This document shows, piece by piece, positions 47,316 through 56,554 of a stretch of 64,000 nt of DNA. Below the pieces are notes generated by a model that was given only the letters and a program-made list of their open reading frames with translations, had not been told where the DNA came from and made no database searches. Each line of letters opens with the position of its first letter. Position 1 is the first letter of the stretch. A program made the position numbers and the translations under genes. The DNA is from Sphingorhabdus contaminans (GTDB lineage: Bacteria; Pseudomonadota; Alphaproteobacteria; Sphingomonadales; Sphingomonadaceae), in assembly GCF_007280415.1 (NCBI RefSeq), contig NZ_VKKU01000001.1, positions 744,001 through 808,000 on the forward strand, in the 5' to 3' direction.

Positions 47316-48254
47316 ATGGCGTTCCACTCCCGCGTCGTTGATGGCGCATTAGAAAAACCGGTTCTGGCGATGCAGGAACGCATGCTTGGCGTCCCCATCA
47401 CCGAACGGAATTTTCGCGAAATATCGCTGCGTCACGACAAGGAAGACCGCATTTTCTGGTGTTTCATGGACCAGACAGGCCGTCCGAGCTATACCTACAG
47501 CTTAGGTGCCGAGATTCAGCAGGTTCAGGACTGGATTGCGAACAACTACACCCTGCCGGCCAATGGCGGCCCCGACGATTTGCGCTATTTTGTCTGCGGA
47601 TCCAAAACACCCGGTATCTACAATCTGGGCGGCGATTTGCGGCATTTTGCGGAATGTATCCGCAACCGCGATCTGGCGGCGATGCGCACATATGCGGAAA
47701 CCTGTGTTCGCATGCAATTTGCCAACGCAAACGGCTTCGGCGCGCCGATTATCACCATGGCACTTGTTCAGGGCGATGCCCTGGGTGGCGGTTTCGAACA
47801 TGCGCTTGCATTCGATATTCTGGTCGCGGAACGGAGCGCCCGCATGGGTCTTCCGGAGATTATCTTCAATCTGTTCCCGGGAATGGGCGCCTACAGCTTC
47901 CTTCTGCGCAGGGTAGGACGCAAGGTTGCGGAGAACTTCATTCTAGAAGGCAAGATTCACAGTGCGGAAGAACTGCACGAATTAGGCATCGTCGACATCT
48001 TGGTCGAGGATGGTCAGGGCGAGGCCGCGATCATCGATTATTGCCAAAAGGGGCAGGCGCGCTTTGCAGCGGAACGGGCGGTCTATCTCTCGCGGCGGGT
48101 GACGAGCCCCGTCGAACTTGAAGAATTGCTCCGTATTACAAATATTTGGGCGGAAACCGCCATGACCTTGACCGAGGCCGATGTCCGCAAGATGGAGCGG
48201 CTTGCCGATGCCCAGGAACGGCGCATCCAGCGGAGTCTGAAAGCCGTTACTTGA
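47316..48254 (+). CDS. rpfF: DSF synthase RpfF (crotonase family)
   Basis: A 312-aa enoyl-CoA hydratase-fold enzyme that would make a diffusible cis-2-unsaturated fatty acid signal from acyl-ACP by dehydration and thioesterase action. RpfF-type segments are clear: YNLGGDLRHFAECIRNRD, VQGDALGGGFEHALAFD and GLPEIIFNLFPGMGAYSF. The two catalytic glutamates are Glu161 and Glu181, twenty residues apart like Glu141/Glu161 of Xanthomonas RpfF. The gene converges on the rpfC-like kinase gene and overlaps its 3' end by eight bases, which is the Xanthomonas arrangement. Confidence 0.88.
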   Translation: MAFHSRVVDGALEKPVLAMQERMLGVPITERNFREISLRHDKEDRIFWCFMDQTGRPSYTYSLGAEIQQVQDWIANNYTLPANGGPDDLRYFVCGSKTPGIYNLGGDLRHFAECIRNRDLAAMRTYAETCVRMQFANANGFGAPIITMALVQGDALGGGFEHALAFDILVAERSARMGLPEIIFNLFPGMGAYSFLLRRVGRKVAENFILEGKIHSAEELHELGIVDILVEDGQGEAAIIDYCQKGQARFAAERAVYLSRRVTSPVELEELLRITNIWAETAMTLTEADVRKMERLADAQERRIQRSLKAVT

Positions 48255-50751
48255 CCGCGGCGAGCGGGGCTGGTGCGGCGTAACTGTCCAGCATCGCCTT
48301 CAGCGCGTCGAGGACTTTGTCGAGTTCGGATTCTATTTTTGCCAGATAGACAAAGCGGTTTTCGTCAAACTCCGCTTCGGTAACCCGTTCCAGACGGCCA
48401 CATATCTCACCCAGCGTTTTCGCGCCCATATTGTTGCTCGAACTCTTGAACGCATGGGCGCAGAAGCGGAAATCGCGGACTTTCCCCTGATGAACCGACT
48501 GCCGCAACGGTTCCAACGTCTGTGCGGCGTCTTCGAAAAATCCTTCGATCATGCCGCGCACGAACTGGTCGTCACCGATGGACTTCAAATAGCTGAGCTG
48601 GCTCGCATCAATCGCATCGGAAACGGCGTGCTGCTGCGGGTTCAGGGGCACGACGACCTGCAACGGGTCGCTGGCATCCGCAATGACAGGCACATTTTCA
48701 GGATCACCCCCGCATAGCTGTTCAATTGCCGACAGCAGCAATTTTGCGTCAACGGGCTTGGTAATACGCATATCCATGCCCGCCGATTTGCAGCGTGTTT
48801 CGGTTTCGGCGGTCGCGTCCGCAGTCACGCCGATAATCGGCAGATGTTGCCGCCCGCCCTCGATCTGCCGCCACATCATGCAGGCATCGATACCGTTCAG
48901 CCGGGGCATGTTGATATCGAGCAGCAATATGTCAAACGATCCGGATTCAAGCGCATCCAGCGCCTCGTCCCCGTCGGTGACCATGACGACTTCATGACCT
49001 GCCGAACCTAATATGGCGCCCAAAACATTGCGGTTTGTGCGGTTGTCGTCGGCCACGAGTATCTTGCGGCTGCTATAGCTGACCGGTGCTGCAACCTCTT
49101 CGCTGTCGCCGTTGCGGAAATGAGAAGCGAAGGAACAGCCTATACGGATGGCGCTGCGCAATTCCGCAAAATTGGCGGAAGCGGGCAGGATCGAGGCGAA
49201 TGCGGCGCGCAACGCCACCTCCTGCAGATCGAAATCGCGGTCGTTGGAAATAAGAACCGGTGCAACTTCGGCTGCGGCAAATTGTTGCCAGATCGGGCTG
49301 TCGGGGTCGATTTGCCGCGCAAGATCGTGGGAGATAAGCGCGACCTTGAACCGTTGCAGGCCCTGATTGGCGATAATCGACGCGAGTTGCTCCGACGACT
49401 GACAGTTCACATGCTGCAGGATGAAATTGTCGGCAGAACGCGCCTCGCTCAGCAATTCGGGCGCAATTTCGCCGAAGGAGACGATGTGGACGATGTCCGT
49501 CGTGCTCGACAACCAGTCGGTCTCTTCGGCGGCAACCATCTTTACGGGCACTTCAATGCGGAAGGTGCTGCCCTGGCCAAGGGTACTTTTGGCCGATATC
49601 CGACCATTGACCTGCTCAACAAGCTGTTTGCAGATCGCAAGGCCGAGCCCCGTGCCACCAAAGCGGTTCAGCACGGTATCGTCGGCCTGCTGGAAAGGCT
49701 GGAAAATCCGTTCGATTGCGGCCTCGGCAATGCCAATTCCGGTGTCCGAAACGGTGAACCAGATAATGTCTTTACCGCCCTCATTCGCAAAGCCGCTGTG
49801 CACCGAGATGCTGCCCGCTTCGGTGAATTTCAGCGCATTTCCAACCAGATTGAGCAGAATATTGCGCAAGATATCGGTCGGCCCCTCGACCGGACGATCG
49901 GACAGCGGCTCGGCTTGCAAGTGAATGGCGAGCCCTTTGTCCTCGATCCGGACGGCCATGATGTCGCGGATTTCGGTGAGCAGTTCTGTCGGGCGGAATG
50001 TCGAGGTTTTGATCTGTGCCGATCCCGTGCCTGTTTTGGCGACTTCAATCAGTTGTTCGATCAGATGCAGCAGATGTTCGCCTGCCAACACGCTGGCCTC
50101 GACCATGTCTTTCTGGTTGCGGGGCATATCGGACTGGCGCAGATGATTGCCATATCCGATGATGGCGTTGAGCGGCGTGCGCAGTTCATGGCTGACGCTC
50201 GCCAAAAAGTAGCTTTTTGCCTTGCTGGCCAGTTCTGCCTGTTCTTTCGCCAGGGAAATCTTGCGGATGAGCGTCGAACAATAGGCCGGGATGATCAGCA
50301 GCGCGAGAGCAAGGGCGCATCCCAGATAGAGATTCTGCTGCCAATAATCTGTCGACAGGACAACCACGCCAAATGTCAGTGTCGACAGCGCAGCCGCGAT
50401 AAACAGCCATTTTACGCCGTATCGGAAACCATTGCCCAATATCATCCACAAGATGATGGGGTAGAAGATCGACATATGCTCCGGCTCGCGCAGCATCACT
50501 GCGAAGGCCATCATCACATCGAGGATGATGGCGGCAAGCCACCGTTCGCCGGGTCGCCAGATTTCCTTCTTCTGCATCGCATACAAGGCGGCATTGAAGG
50601 ACAGATAGGTAAAGAATGCCGTGAAAATCACGACGTCAAAGGCAAAGAAGTAACAGCCAATCCCGGACGCCCCGCCCATCACGAGCCGGTTGCGCAGGAT
50701 TTCCTGCTCCGGACTGAGATCGGCCCGGAGTTTTTTCAGATAGGCAATCAT
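48247..50751 (-). CDS. rpfC: RpfC-type hybrid sensor histidine kinase
   Basis: An 834-aa kinase: ~165 N-terminal residues with about five membrane helices, including LWMILGNGFRYGVKWL and a YLGCALALALLIIPAY helix that closely resemble, from memory, the RpfC DSF sensor region; HisKA with His188 in VSHELRTP; ATPase (NLVGNALKFT, DTGIGI, GGTGLGLAI); a degenerate middle region; receiver (ILVADDN, phosphosite in LLLDINMP); and C-terminal HPt with His in CAHAFKSSSNNMGA. The domain order is that of RpfC. It is translationally coupled (ATGA) to the upstream GGDEF-EAL gene. Confidence 0.85.
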   Translation of the reverse strand: MIAYLKKLRADLSPEQEILRNRLVMGGASGIGCYFFAFDVVIFTAFFTYLSFNAALYAMQKKEIWRPGERWLAAIILDVMMAFAVMLREPEHMSIFYPIILWMILGNGFRYGVKWLFIAAALSTLTFGVVVLSTDYWQQNLYLGCALALALLIIPAYCSTLIRKISLAKEQAELASKAKSYFLASVSHELRTPLNAIIGYGNHLRQSDMPRNQKDMVEASVLAGEHLLHLIEQLIEVAKTGTGSAQIKTSTFRPTELLTEIRDIMAVRIEDKGLAIHLQAEPLSDRPVEGPTDILRNILLNLVGNALKFTEAGSISVHSGFANEGGKDIIWFTVSDTGIGIAEAAIERIFQPFQQADDTVLNRFGGTGLGLAICKQLVEQVNGRISAKSTLGQGSTFRIEVPVKMVAAEETDWLSSTTDIVHIVSFGEIAPELLSEARSADNFILQHVNCQSSEQLASIIANQGLQRFKVALISHDLARQIDPDSPIWQQFAAAEVAPVLISNDRDFDLQEVALRAAFASILPASANFAELRSAIRIGCSFASHFRNGDSEEVAAPVSYSSRKILVADDNRTNRNVLGAILGSAGHEVVMVTDGDEALDALESGSFDILLLDINMPRLNGIDACMMWRQIEGGRQHLPIIGVTADATAETETRCKSAGMDMRITKPVDAKLLLSAIEQLCGGDPENVPVIADASDPLQVVVPLNPQQHAVSDAIDASQLSYLKSIGDDQFVRGMIEGFFEDAAQTLEPLRQSVHQGKVRDFRFCAHAFKSSSNNMGAKTLGEICGRLERVTEAEFDENRFVYLAKIESELDKVLDALKAMLDSYAAPAPLAAVK

Positions 50752-52895
50752 TGAACGCCCGTTTCGGGCCGGGATTTGCCCGCCCCGAACAAATCGCGCA
50801 ATTCAGTGACGGCAAGCGGACGACCGAGGAGATATCCTTGGACTTCGTCACAACCCGAAGCGCGCAGAAGCGCGAACTGCGCCTCATTCTCGACGCCTTC
50901 GGCCACCACCCGCATATCGAGCGCATGCGCCAAATGGGCAATGGTCGAAATGATCGCGCGGTCGGCGGAGGAATTTTCGATGCGGGCAATAAAGGTCTGG
51001 TCGATCTTCAACCGCGTGGCAGGCAGGTCACGCAGATATTGGAGCGACGAATAGCCCGTTCCGAAATCGTCAATAGAAATGCCGATCCCGCCGGACTGAA
51101 GCGTTTCCAGCTGGTCATGCACTTCCTGATTATGGTCGAGCAGAAGTTCTTCGGTGATCTCGATCGAAAGCTTGCCGGGCGCGATATTATATTTGGCCAC
51201 TTTCTCGAGAATTTCAGCGCTCATATTGCCGAACTGGAATTGCTTGGGCGAGACATTGACCGCCACGGGGGGAAGGGTAATTCCCTGCGCCGCGAACTCG
51301 GCAATTTGCGCGCAGGCCCGGTTCACCACCCATTGGCCGATATTGCCGATCAATCCGGAATCATTGGCGACGCGGATGAAATCCTGCGGAACCAGCCGCC
51401 CGCGAACGGGATGCTGCCAACGGAGCAGGGCTTCGAGGCCTGCATATTCGCCGCTCGCAATGTCAACAATCGGTTGATATTCCAGAAAAAGCTGGTCGCT
51501 GTGCAGGGCATCGCGCAAATCGCTTTCGACGCCGGCATTCAACTGGGCAATCTGGTTCATCCGCGGCGAGAAGAAGCAGAATCGGTTGCGACCGGAGGAT
51601 TTGGCTTCATACATCGCAAGATCTGCCAGGCGCAGCAGTTCGTCCGATGAATTGCCATCTTCAGGGATCAGGGCGATACCGATACTCGCCCCGATCAATT
51701 GTTCTACGCCGCCAACGGAATAGGGTTCACCAATCTGCGTCAGCAATTTCGAACAGATTGCGACGACTTCTTCCTGGCTATCCAGATTTTGCAGGACGAT
51801 GGCGAATTCGTCCCCGCCGATCCGCGCGGCAAAACCGTTATTGTCGAGGGCATTGCTCAGCCGTTCGGCAACCTGGCGGAGCAGCATGTCGCCCGCCTGG
51901 TGGCCGCGCGTATCGTTGATGACCTTGAACCGGTCGAGGTCAAGAAGCAGCAAAGCCGCGCCTTTTCCGGTGGTATTGCAGTTATCGATGGTGATACGCA
52001 TCCGGTCCGACAACAGGGTGCGGTTAGGCAGGCCCGTCAGCATGTCGTGCAGCGCCAGATGGGTCCGGTGTTCCTCGGCAAATTTGCGCGCGGTGATATC
52101 GAGACCGGTGGTCAGGATACCGATGGTCTGATTGTCTTTGTTCAGCAGGGGCGATTTGTTGCAGTGGAAGGTGAGCTCGACATCTTCACTGATGAATTTT
52201 TCTTCATAGTTCGGAATCGAAATGCCGGTTTCCAATATGACATTGTTGCGGCGCTTTTCCCGTTCCACCAGATCGGGCGGTAATATTTCCGAAATCGACT
52301 GGCCAACCAGTTCCTCCGGATCGCGGCCAAAAAGGGCGGCCTGATAGGAATTTAAGAAAAGGAATTTACCATTGCGGTCGGTGGCATTGATCAGGATCGG
52401 CGTGGTATCGATGATCTGTTCGAGCATCGATTTCCCGCTGGGTTCATTGCCTTCCTCATCTTCGTCCGAACTCGCACGGTTATTGGTGGCGAGCGATTTT
52501 TTGAGTTCCTGCTGTTTCTGATACTGGCCCAGCAGCAAAATGGCGCGGTCGCGAAACTCGATATGCGACACCGGACTTTGCAGGAAGTCGGTTGCACCGG
52601 CATCAAGGGCGCTGATCCGGCACTCACGGTCCTGCCGTGCTGTGATGATGATGGCGGGAATGTGCGCTCCGACCGTGCGTGCGCGAAATTTGGAAATGAA
52701 CGTGGCGCCGTCCATTTCCGGCATGCGGTAATCGACAATCAGCAAATCCGCATGTTCGGTTTCAAGCCATTTCAGCGCTTCCACGGCGCTGTGGAAGCAG
52801 GTCGCGGAGTATTCCGGACCCATCATAGCGACATATTGCGCATAGACACGCAAATTGGTCGAACGATCATCAACTATGACTATGCGCGCCTGCAT
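50748..52895 (-). CDS. REC-PAS-GGDEF-EAL response regulator (in place of RpfG)
   Basis: A 715-aa regulator: receiver with phosphosite Asp55 in LLIVDYRMPEMDG; PAS domain around residues 150-275 (LINATDRNGKFLFLNSYQAALFG); GGDEF domain with intact RIGGDEFAIVL and DMLTGLPNR; EAL domain with intact EALLRW, DDFGTGYSSL, KIDQTFI and AEGVENE. Both cyclic-di-GMP synthesis and hydrolysis motifs are present. It is the first gene of the operon with rpfC, where Xanthomonas has the HD-GYP protein RpfG. The RpfC HPt is the likely phosphodonor. PAS-GGDEF-EAL recalls RpfR of Burkholderia/Cronobacter, but with a receiver added. Confidence 0.88.
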   Translation of the reverse strand: MQARIVIVDDRSTNLRVYAQYVAMMGPEYSATCFHSAVEALKWLETEHADLLIVDYRMPEMDGATFISKFRARTVGAHIPAIIITARQDRECRISALDAGATDFLQSPVSHIEFRDRAILLLGQYQKQQELKKSLATNNRASSDEDEEGNEPSGKSMLEQIIDTTPILINATDRNGKFLFLNSYQAALFGRDPEELVGQSISEILPPDLVEREKRRNNVILETGISIPNYEEKFISEDVELTFHCNKSPLLNKDNQTIGILTTGLDITARKFAEEHRTHLALHDMLTGLPNRTLLSDRMRITIDNCNTTGKGAALLLLDLDRFKVINDTRGHQAGDMLLRQVAERLSNALDNNGFAARIGGDEFAIVLQNLDSQEEVVAICSKLLTQIGEPYSVGGVEQLIGASIGIALIPEDGNSSDELLRLADLAMYEAKSSGRNRFCFFSPRMNQIAQLNAGVESDLRDALHSDQLFLEYQPIVDIASGEYAGLEALLRWQHPVRGRLVPQDFIRVANDSGLIGNIGQWVVNRACAQIAEFAAQGITLPPVAVNVSPKQFQFGNMSAEILEKVAKYNIAPGKLSIEITEELLLDHNQEVHDQLETLQSGGIGISIDDFGTGYSSLQYLRDLPATRLKIDQTFIARIENSSADRAIISTIAHLAHALDMRVVAEGVENEAQFALLRASGCDEVQGYLLGRPLAVTELRDLFGAGKSRPETGVQ

Positions 52896-52981
52896 AATGC
52901 TCGCGATAGTCGGAGAACCTCAAGGATTGGTTAAGGACGCGTTTGTAATTTGGTTAAAATCACCTTTTCGCGCCAAAAAAT

Positions 52982-53058
52982 TGGTCGGGAAAAGAGGATT
53001 CGAACCTCCGGCCCCTGCCTCCCGAAGGCAGTGCTCTACCAGGCTGAGCTATTTCCCG
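52982..53058 (-). tRNA. tRNA-Pro (anticodon CGG)
   Basis: On the minus strand the acceptor CGGGAAA pairs with TTTCCCG, followed by A and an encoded CCA. The anticodon arm CTGCC-TTCGGGA-GGCAG gives CGG. T arm GGAGGTTCGAATCC is standard. No island is attached. Confidence 0.95.
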
Positions 53059-53191
53059 ACCGCGACCAAGAGTGGTTGAACACCACTGACCGCAGGCGGT
53101 GCCTATAGTCGTGCGATTTTGGGGTTTCAAGCCGAATATTGAACAGCATGGGGCGGTTGCCAGAATCGTTGCCGCGTTCTAGCGTCGCGCC

Positions 53192-54124
53192 ATGGGAACA
53201 ACGCCACATTATGAAGACCAATATCTTTCGCTGATGCGGAAGATATGGACCGAAGGCACGATCCAGAGGGACCGGACCGGCGTCGGAACACGCGCCCTTT
53301 TCGGCGCAATGATGCGGTTTTCCCTGGCCGACGATGCGATCCCGTTGCTGACAACCAAGCGCGTTTACTGGAAGACCGCGGCGCGTGAAATGCTGTGGTT
53401 TTTGACCGGAAACACCAATATCCGGCCGCTGCTGCAGCAAAATGTCCGGATATGGAGCGACTGGCCGCTCGACCGGTACCGGCGTGAGACCGGAAGCGAT
53501 ATCAGCCAGGAAGATTTCGAGGCAAAGATCGTAGAAAGCGCCGAATTTGCGGAGCAATGGGGCGATTTGGGGCCTGTATATGGCGCACAATGGGTGAACT
53601 GGCCGGTATATAAACCGGTGGGCGAGGGCCTTTTCCAGAAGATGGACAAGGGAATTGACCAGGTATCTGCTCTTGTCGACAGTCTCAAAAACAATCCGGG
53701 GTCGCGGCGCCACATTATCGAGGGCTGGAATGTGGCGGAACTCGAGAAAATGGCGCTGCCACCCTGTCATAAAACCTACCAGTTTCACGTCGCCGATGGG
53801 GTTTTGAGCTGCATCCTGTTTCAACGGTCCTGCGACCTCGGATTAGGCTTTGCTTTCAACGCGTTCTCCGCAGCACTTTTGACGCGAATGCTGGCGGCTG
53901 TGTGCGGATATCAGGCCGGCGAGCTGATCTGGCAGGGGGGCGATGTGCACCTTTACCTCAACCACAGCGATCTTGTGGAAGAACAATTGTCCCGCACCCC
54001 TTCGGGGGCGCCAAAGCTGAAGTTGCTGCGCACGCCGGATTCGATTTTTGATTTCCGGATCGAAGATTTCGAGGTTCTTGATTACACGCCGCAGGCACAT
54101 ATTTCCGCGCCTGTCGCCGTGTAA
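53192..54124 (+). CDS. thyA: Thymidylate synthase
   Basis: A 310-aa enzyme making dTMP from dUMP and methylene-tetrahydrofolate. The catalytic Cys192 is in ALPPCHKTYQFHV; the dUMP phosphate-binding QRSCDLGLGFAFN and the C-terminal Val (APVAV) are present. The N-terminus has the RTGVGTRALFGAMMRF loop. It is longer than E. coli ThyA (264 aa) through an insertion around residues 85-125. A monocistronic gene between tRNA-Pro and the bkd operon; a TAGGTCAAT palindrome follows it. Confidence 0.95.
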   Translation: MGTTPHYEDQYLSLMRKIWTEGTIQRDRTGVGTRALFGAMMRFSLADDAIPLLTTKRVYWKTAAREMLWFLTGNTNIRPLLQQNVRIWSDWPLDRYRRETGSDISQEDFEAKIVESAEFAEQWGDLGPVYGAQWVNWPVYKPVGEGLFQKMDKGIDQVSALVDSLKNNPGSRRHIIEGWNVAELEKMALPPCHKTYQFHVADGVLSCILFQRSCDLGLGFAFNAFSAALLTRMLAAVCGYQAGELIWQGGDVHLYLNHSDLVEEQLSRTPSGAPKLKLLRTPDSIFDFRIEDFEVLDYTPQAHISAPVAV

Positions 54125-54133
54125 ACAGCGTGA

Positions 54134-54154
54134 TAGGTCAATAGTATTGACCTA
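54134..54154. promoter_or_regulatory. Perfect palindrome, candidate operator of the bkd operon
   Basis: TAGGTCAAT-AGT-ATTGACCTA is a perfect 9+9 inverted repeat. Its right arm contains the TTGACC -35 box of the bkd promoter, so a bound dimeric repressor would block RNA polymerase. It could alternatively end thyA transcription, but no T-run follows. Confidence 0.55.
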
Positions 54155-54175
54155 AACCAATGCTTGAAATATTAT
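54147..54175 (+). promoter_or_regulatory. Sigma70-type promoter of the bkd operon
   Basis: TTGACC (54147-54152), a 17-base spacer, and TATTAT (54170-54175), 60 bases before the E1 alpha ATG. Spacing is ideal and both boxes are close to consensus. Confidence 0.6.
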
Positions 54176-54235
54176 AACAATCACGGACAATAAATTACCT
54201 GAGTCGTTCAGGAAGATACTGGCGGAGGAACAAGC

Positions 54236-55522
54236 ATGGGGCAGTATAAACGGGATAATCTTGCGCCCTTGCAACTCCATGTTCCTGAACCGAAATTCCG
54301 TCCGGGCGACAAAGCCGATTTCAGTGATATCGTGATCCCGGAGGTCGACGCGATTCCGCGTCCCGACGAACATGCCGCGCCTGCGGATATTCACGGGCTT
54401 GCCTATGGGCTGGTGCGGGTGATGGGTGATGATGCCAAAGCGTCGGGTAGCTGGAACCCGGGGCTAAGCGCCGAAACGCTGCGGCTGATGCTGCGCAAGA
54501 TGCTGACGCTGCGGGCGTTTGACGACCGCATGTTCCGCGCGCAAAGGCAGGGCAAGACCAGCTTTTACATGAAGTCCTACGGGGAAGAGGCAACATCGGT
54601 TGCGACCACCATGGCGTTGCACCGCGATGACATGTGTTTTCCGAGCTATCGCCAGCAAGGTATTCTTATTACACGTGATTATCCTCTGGTTGATATGATG
54701 AACCAGATTTATTCCAACCGTGGTGACCGGTTGAAGGGACGGCAATTGCCGATCATGTATTCGGCCAAGGATTACGGCTTTTTCAGCATTTCCGGGAATT
54801 TGACGACCCAATATCCGCAGGCGGTGGGTTGGGCGATGGCCTCGGCTTCGCGCGCGGACACACGGATCGCTGCGGTCTGGTGCGGAGATGGCTCGACCGC
54901 GGAAGGTGACTTCCACAGCGCCATGACCTTTGCGGCGGTCTATAACGCGCCGGTAATCTTCCAGGTCGTGAACAACCAATGGGCGATTTCGTCCTTTTCG
55001 GGCTTTGCCGGCAGCGAACGGACAACCTTTGCCGCACGTGCAATCGGCTACGGTATTGCGGGGCTGCGCGTGGACGGAAACGACGCACTGGCGGTTTACG
55101 CCGCGATGCAATGGGCGGCCAACCGCGCGCGGACGAACAACGGGCCAACGCTAATTGAATATTTCACCTATCGCGGGGAAGGGCATTCCACTTCCGATGA
55201 TCCCAGCGCCTATCGCGCCGCGGAGGAATATGCCCTGTGGCCGCTGGGCGATCCGGTAGAACGGTTGAAGGCGCATCTGATCGCGCTGGACGAATGGAGC
55301 GATGCGCAGCATGAGGCGCTGGTCGCGGAATTGTCCGATGAAGTGAAGGCAAAGCAAAAGGAAGCCGAGCAGAATGGTATTTTGGGGCATGGCCTCCACC
55401 ATCCGTTCGAAACCATGTTTGAAGATGTCTTCGAAGAAATGCCCGCCCATCTGAAGGAGCAATGCGCGCAGATGCTGGAAGAACAGCGCGACAAATTCGG
55501 CCCTGAATGGGAGGCGCGCTGA
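54236..55522 (+). CDS. bkdA1: Branched-chain 2-oxoacid dehydrogenase E1 alpha
   Basis: A 428-aa thiamine-diphosphate-dependent decarboxylase subunit acting on oxo acids of Val, Leu and Ile. The TPP motif is clear (WCGDGSTAEGDFHS ... VVNN), with the phosphorylation-loop-like segment YRGEGHSTSDDPSAYR. The long N-terminus and KTSFYMKSYGEEATSVATT favour the branched-chain over the pyruvate type. GGAGG lies six bases before the ATG. First gene of a tight E1alpha-E1beta-E2 operon; no E3 (lpd) is included in the window. Confidence 0.92.
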   Translation: MGQYKRDNLAPLQLHVPEPKFRPGDKADFSDIVIPEVDAIPRPDEHAAPADIHGLAYGLVRVMGDDAKASGSWNPGLSAETLRLMLRKMLTLRAFDDRMFRAQRQGKTSFYMKSYGEEATSVATTMALHRDDMCFPSYRQQGILITRDYPLVDMMNQIYSNRGDRLKGRQLPIMYSAKDYGFFSISGNLTTQYPQAVGWAMASASRADTRIAAVWCGDGSTAEGDFHSAMTFAAVYNAPVIFQVVNNQWAISSFSGFAGSERTTFAARAIGYGIAGLRVDGNDALAVYAAMQWAANRARTNNGPTLIEYFTYRGEGHSTSDDPSAYRAAEEYALWPLGDPVERLKAHLIALDEWSDAQHEALVAELSDEVKAKQKEAEQNGILGHGLHHPFETMFEDVFEEMPAHLKEQCAQMLEEQRDKFGPEWEAR

Positions 55523-56550
55523 TGTCCGGGGACTCCGTTAAAACCATGAACATGATCGAGGCGATCAACAGCGCGCTGGACGTGATGTTGGGCAAGGATC
55601 CCGATGTCGTCATCATGGGCGAAGATGTCGGCTATTTTGGCGGCGTATTCCGCGCGACGGCAGGATTGCAGAAAAAGCATGGCAAAACCCGGGTGTTCGA
55701 TACACCAATCAGCGAATGCGGCATTATCGGCGTCGGTGTCGGCATGGCTGCCTATGGCTTGCGCCCCGTGCCGGAAATCCAGTTTGCCGACTATATCTAC
55801 CCCGGCCTTGACCAGCTGGTCAGCGAGGCGGCACGGATGCGGTACCGTTCGGCCAATGACTTCATCTGTCCCATGACCGTGCGTTCGCCCTTTGGTGGCG
55901 GGATTTTCGGTGGCCAGACGCACAGCCAGAGCCCCGAAAGCCTGTTCACGCATGTTTGCGGGATCAAAACCGTCATTCCCGCGACGCCCTATGACGCAAA
56001 GGGTTTGCTGATTGCGGCGATCGAGGACAATGATCCGGTTGTCTTCTTTGAACCCAAACGCATCTATAACGGGCCATTCACCGGCTATTATGATCGCCCG
56101 GTCGAGCCCTGGTCCAAACATGACGGCAGCGCGGTTCCGGAGGGCTATTACCGCATCGACCTCGGCAAAGCGTCCATTGTGCGCGAAGGTCAGGCGGTTA
56201 CGGTGCTGACCTACGGTACTATGGTGCACGTCGTAAAAGCCGTGGTCGCCGAACATGGCATTGATGCCGAGATTATCGACCTCAGGACTTTGCTGCCCCT
56301 CGACATCGATACGATCGAAGCTTCGGTCAAAAAGACGAGCCGCTGCATGGTCGTGCATGAAGCGACGCGGACCAGCGGTTTTGGGGCCGAGCTTTCGGCG
56401 CAGGTTCAGGAACGCTGCTTCTACCATCTGGAAGCTCCGGTCGAACGGGTGACCGGATTTGACACGCCTTATCCCCACAGCCTTGAATGGGCCTATTTCC
56501 CCGGACCGGTGCGCCTTGCCCGTGCGTTCGACAAGATCATGAAGGATTGA
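55522..56550 (+). CDS. bkdA2: Branched-chain 2-oxoacid dehydrogenase E1 beta
   Basis: A 342-aa transketolase-like beta subunit: MNMIEAINSALDVML, VIMGEDVGYFGGVFRAT, FDTPISECGIIGVGVGMA, and FFEPKRIYNG. The C-terminal transketolase domain includes VHEATRTSGFGAELSA. ATG 55522 overlaps the E1 alpha stop (TGATG) and has GGAGG eight bases upstream. With E1 alpha it forms an alpha2beta2 heterotetramer. Confidence 0.93.
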   Translation: MSGDSVKTMNMIEAINSALDVMLGKDPDVVIMGEDVGYFGGVFRATAGLQKKHGKTRVFDTPISECGIIGVGVGMAAYGLRPVPEIQFADYIYPGLDQLVSEAARMRYRSANDFICPMTVRSPFGGGIFGGQTHSQSPESLFTHVCGIKTVIPATPYDAKGLLIAAIEDNDPVVFFEPKRIYNGPFTGYYDRPVEPWSKHDGSAVPEGYYRIDLGKASIVREGQAVTVLTYGTMVHVVKAVVAEHGIDAEIIDLRTLLPLDIDTIEASVKKTSRCMVVHEATRTSGFGAELSAQVQERCFYHLEAPVERVTGFDTPYPHSLEWAYFPGPVRLARAFDKIMKD

Positions 56551-56554
56551 ACTG

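Noticed and set aside
49120-50754. 544-residue plus-strand open frame
   Set aside because: Antisense shadow of the RpfC-type kinase gene, whose domain motifs are unambiguous.
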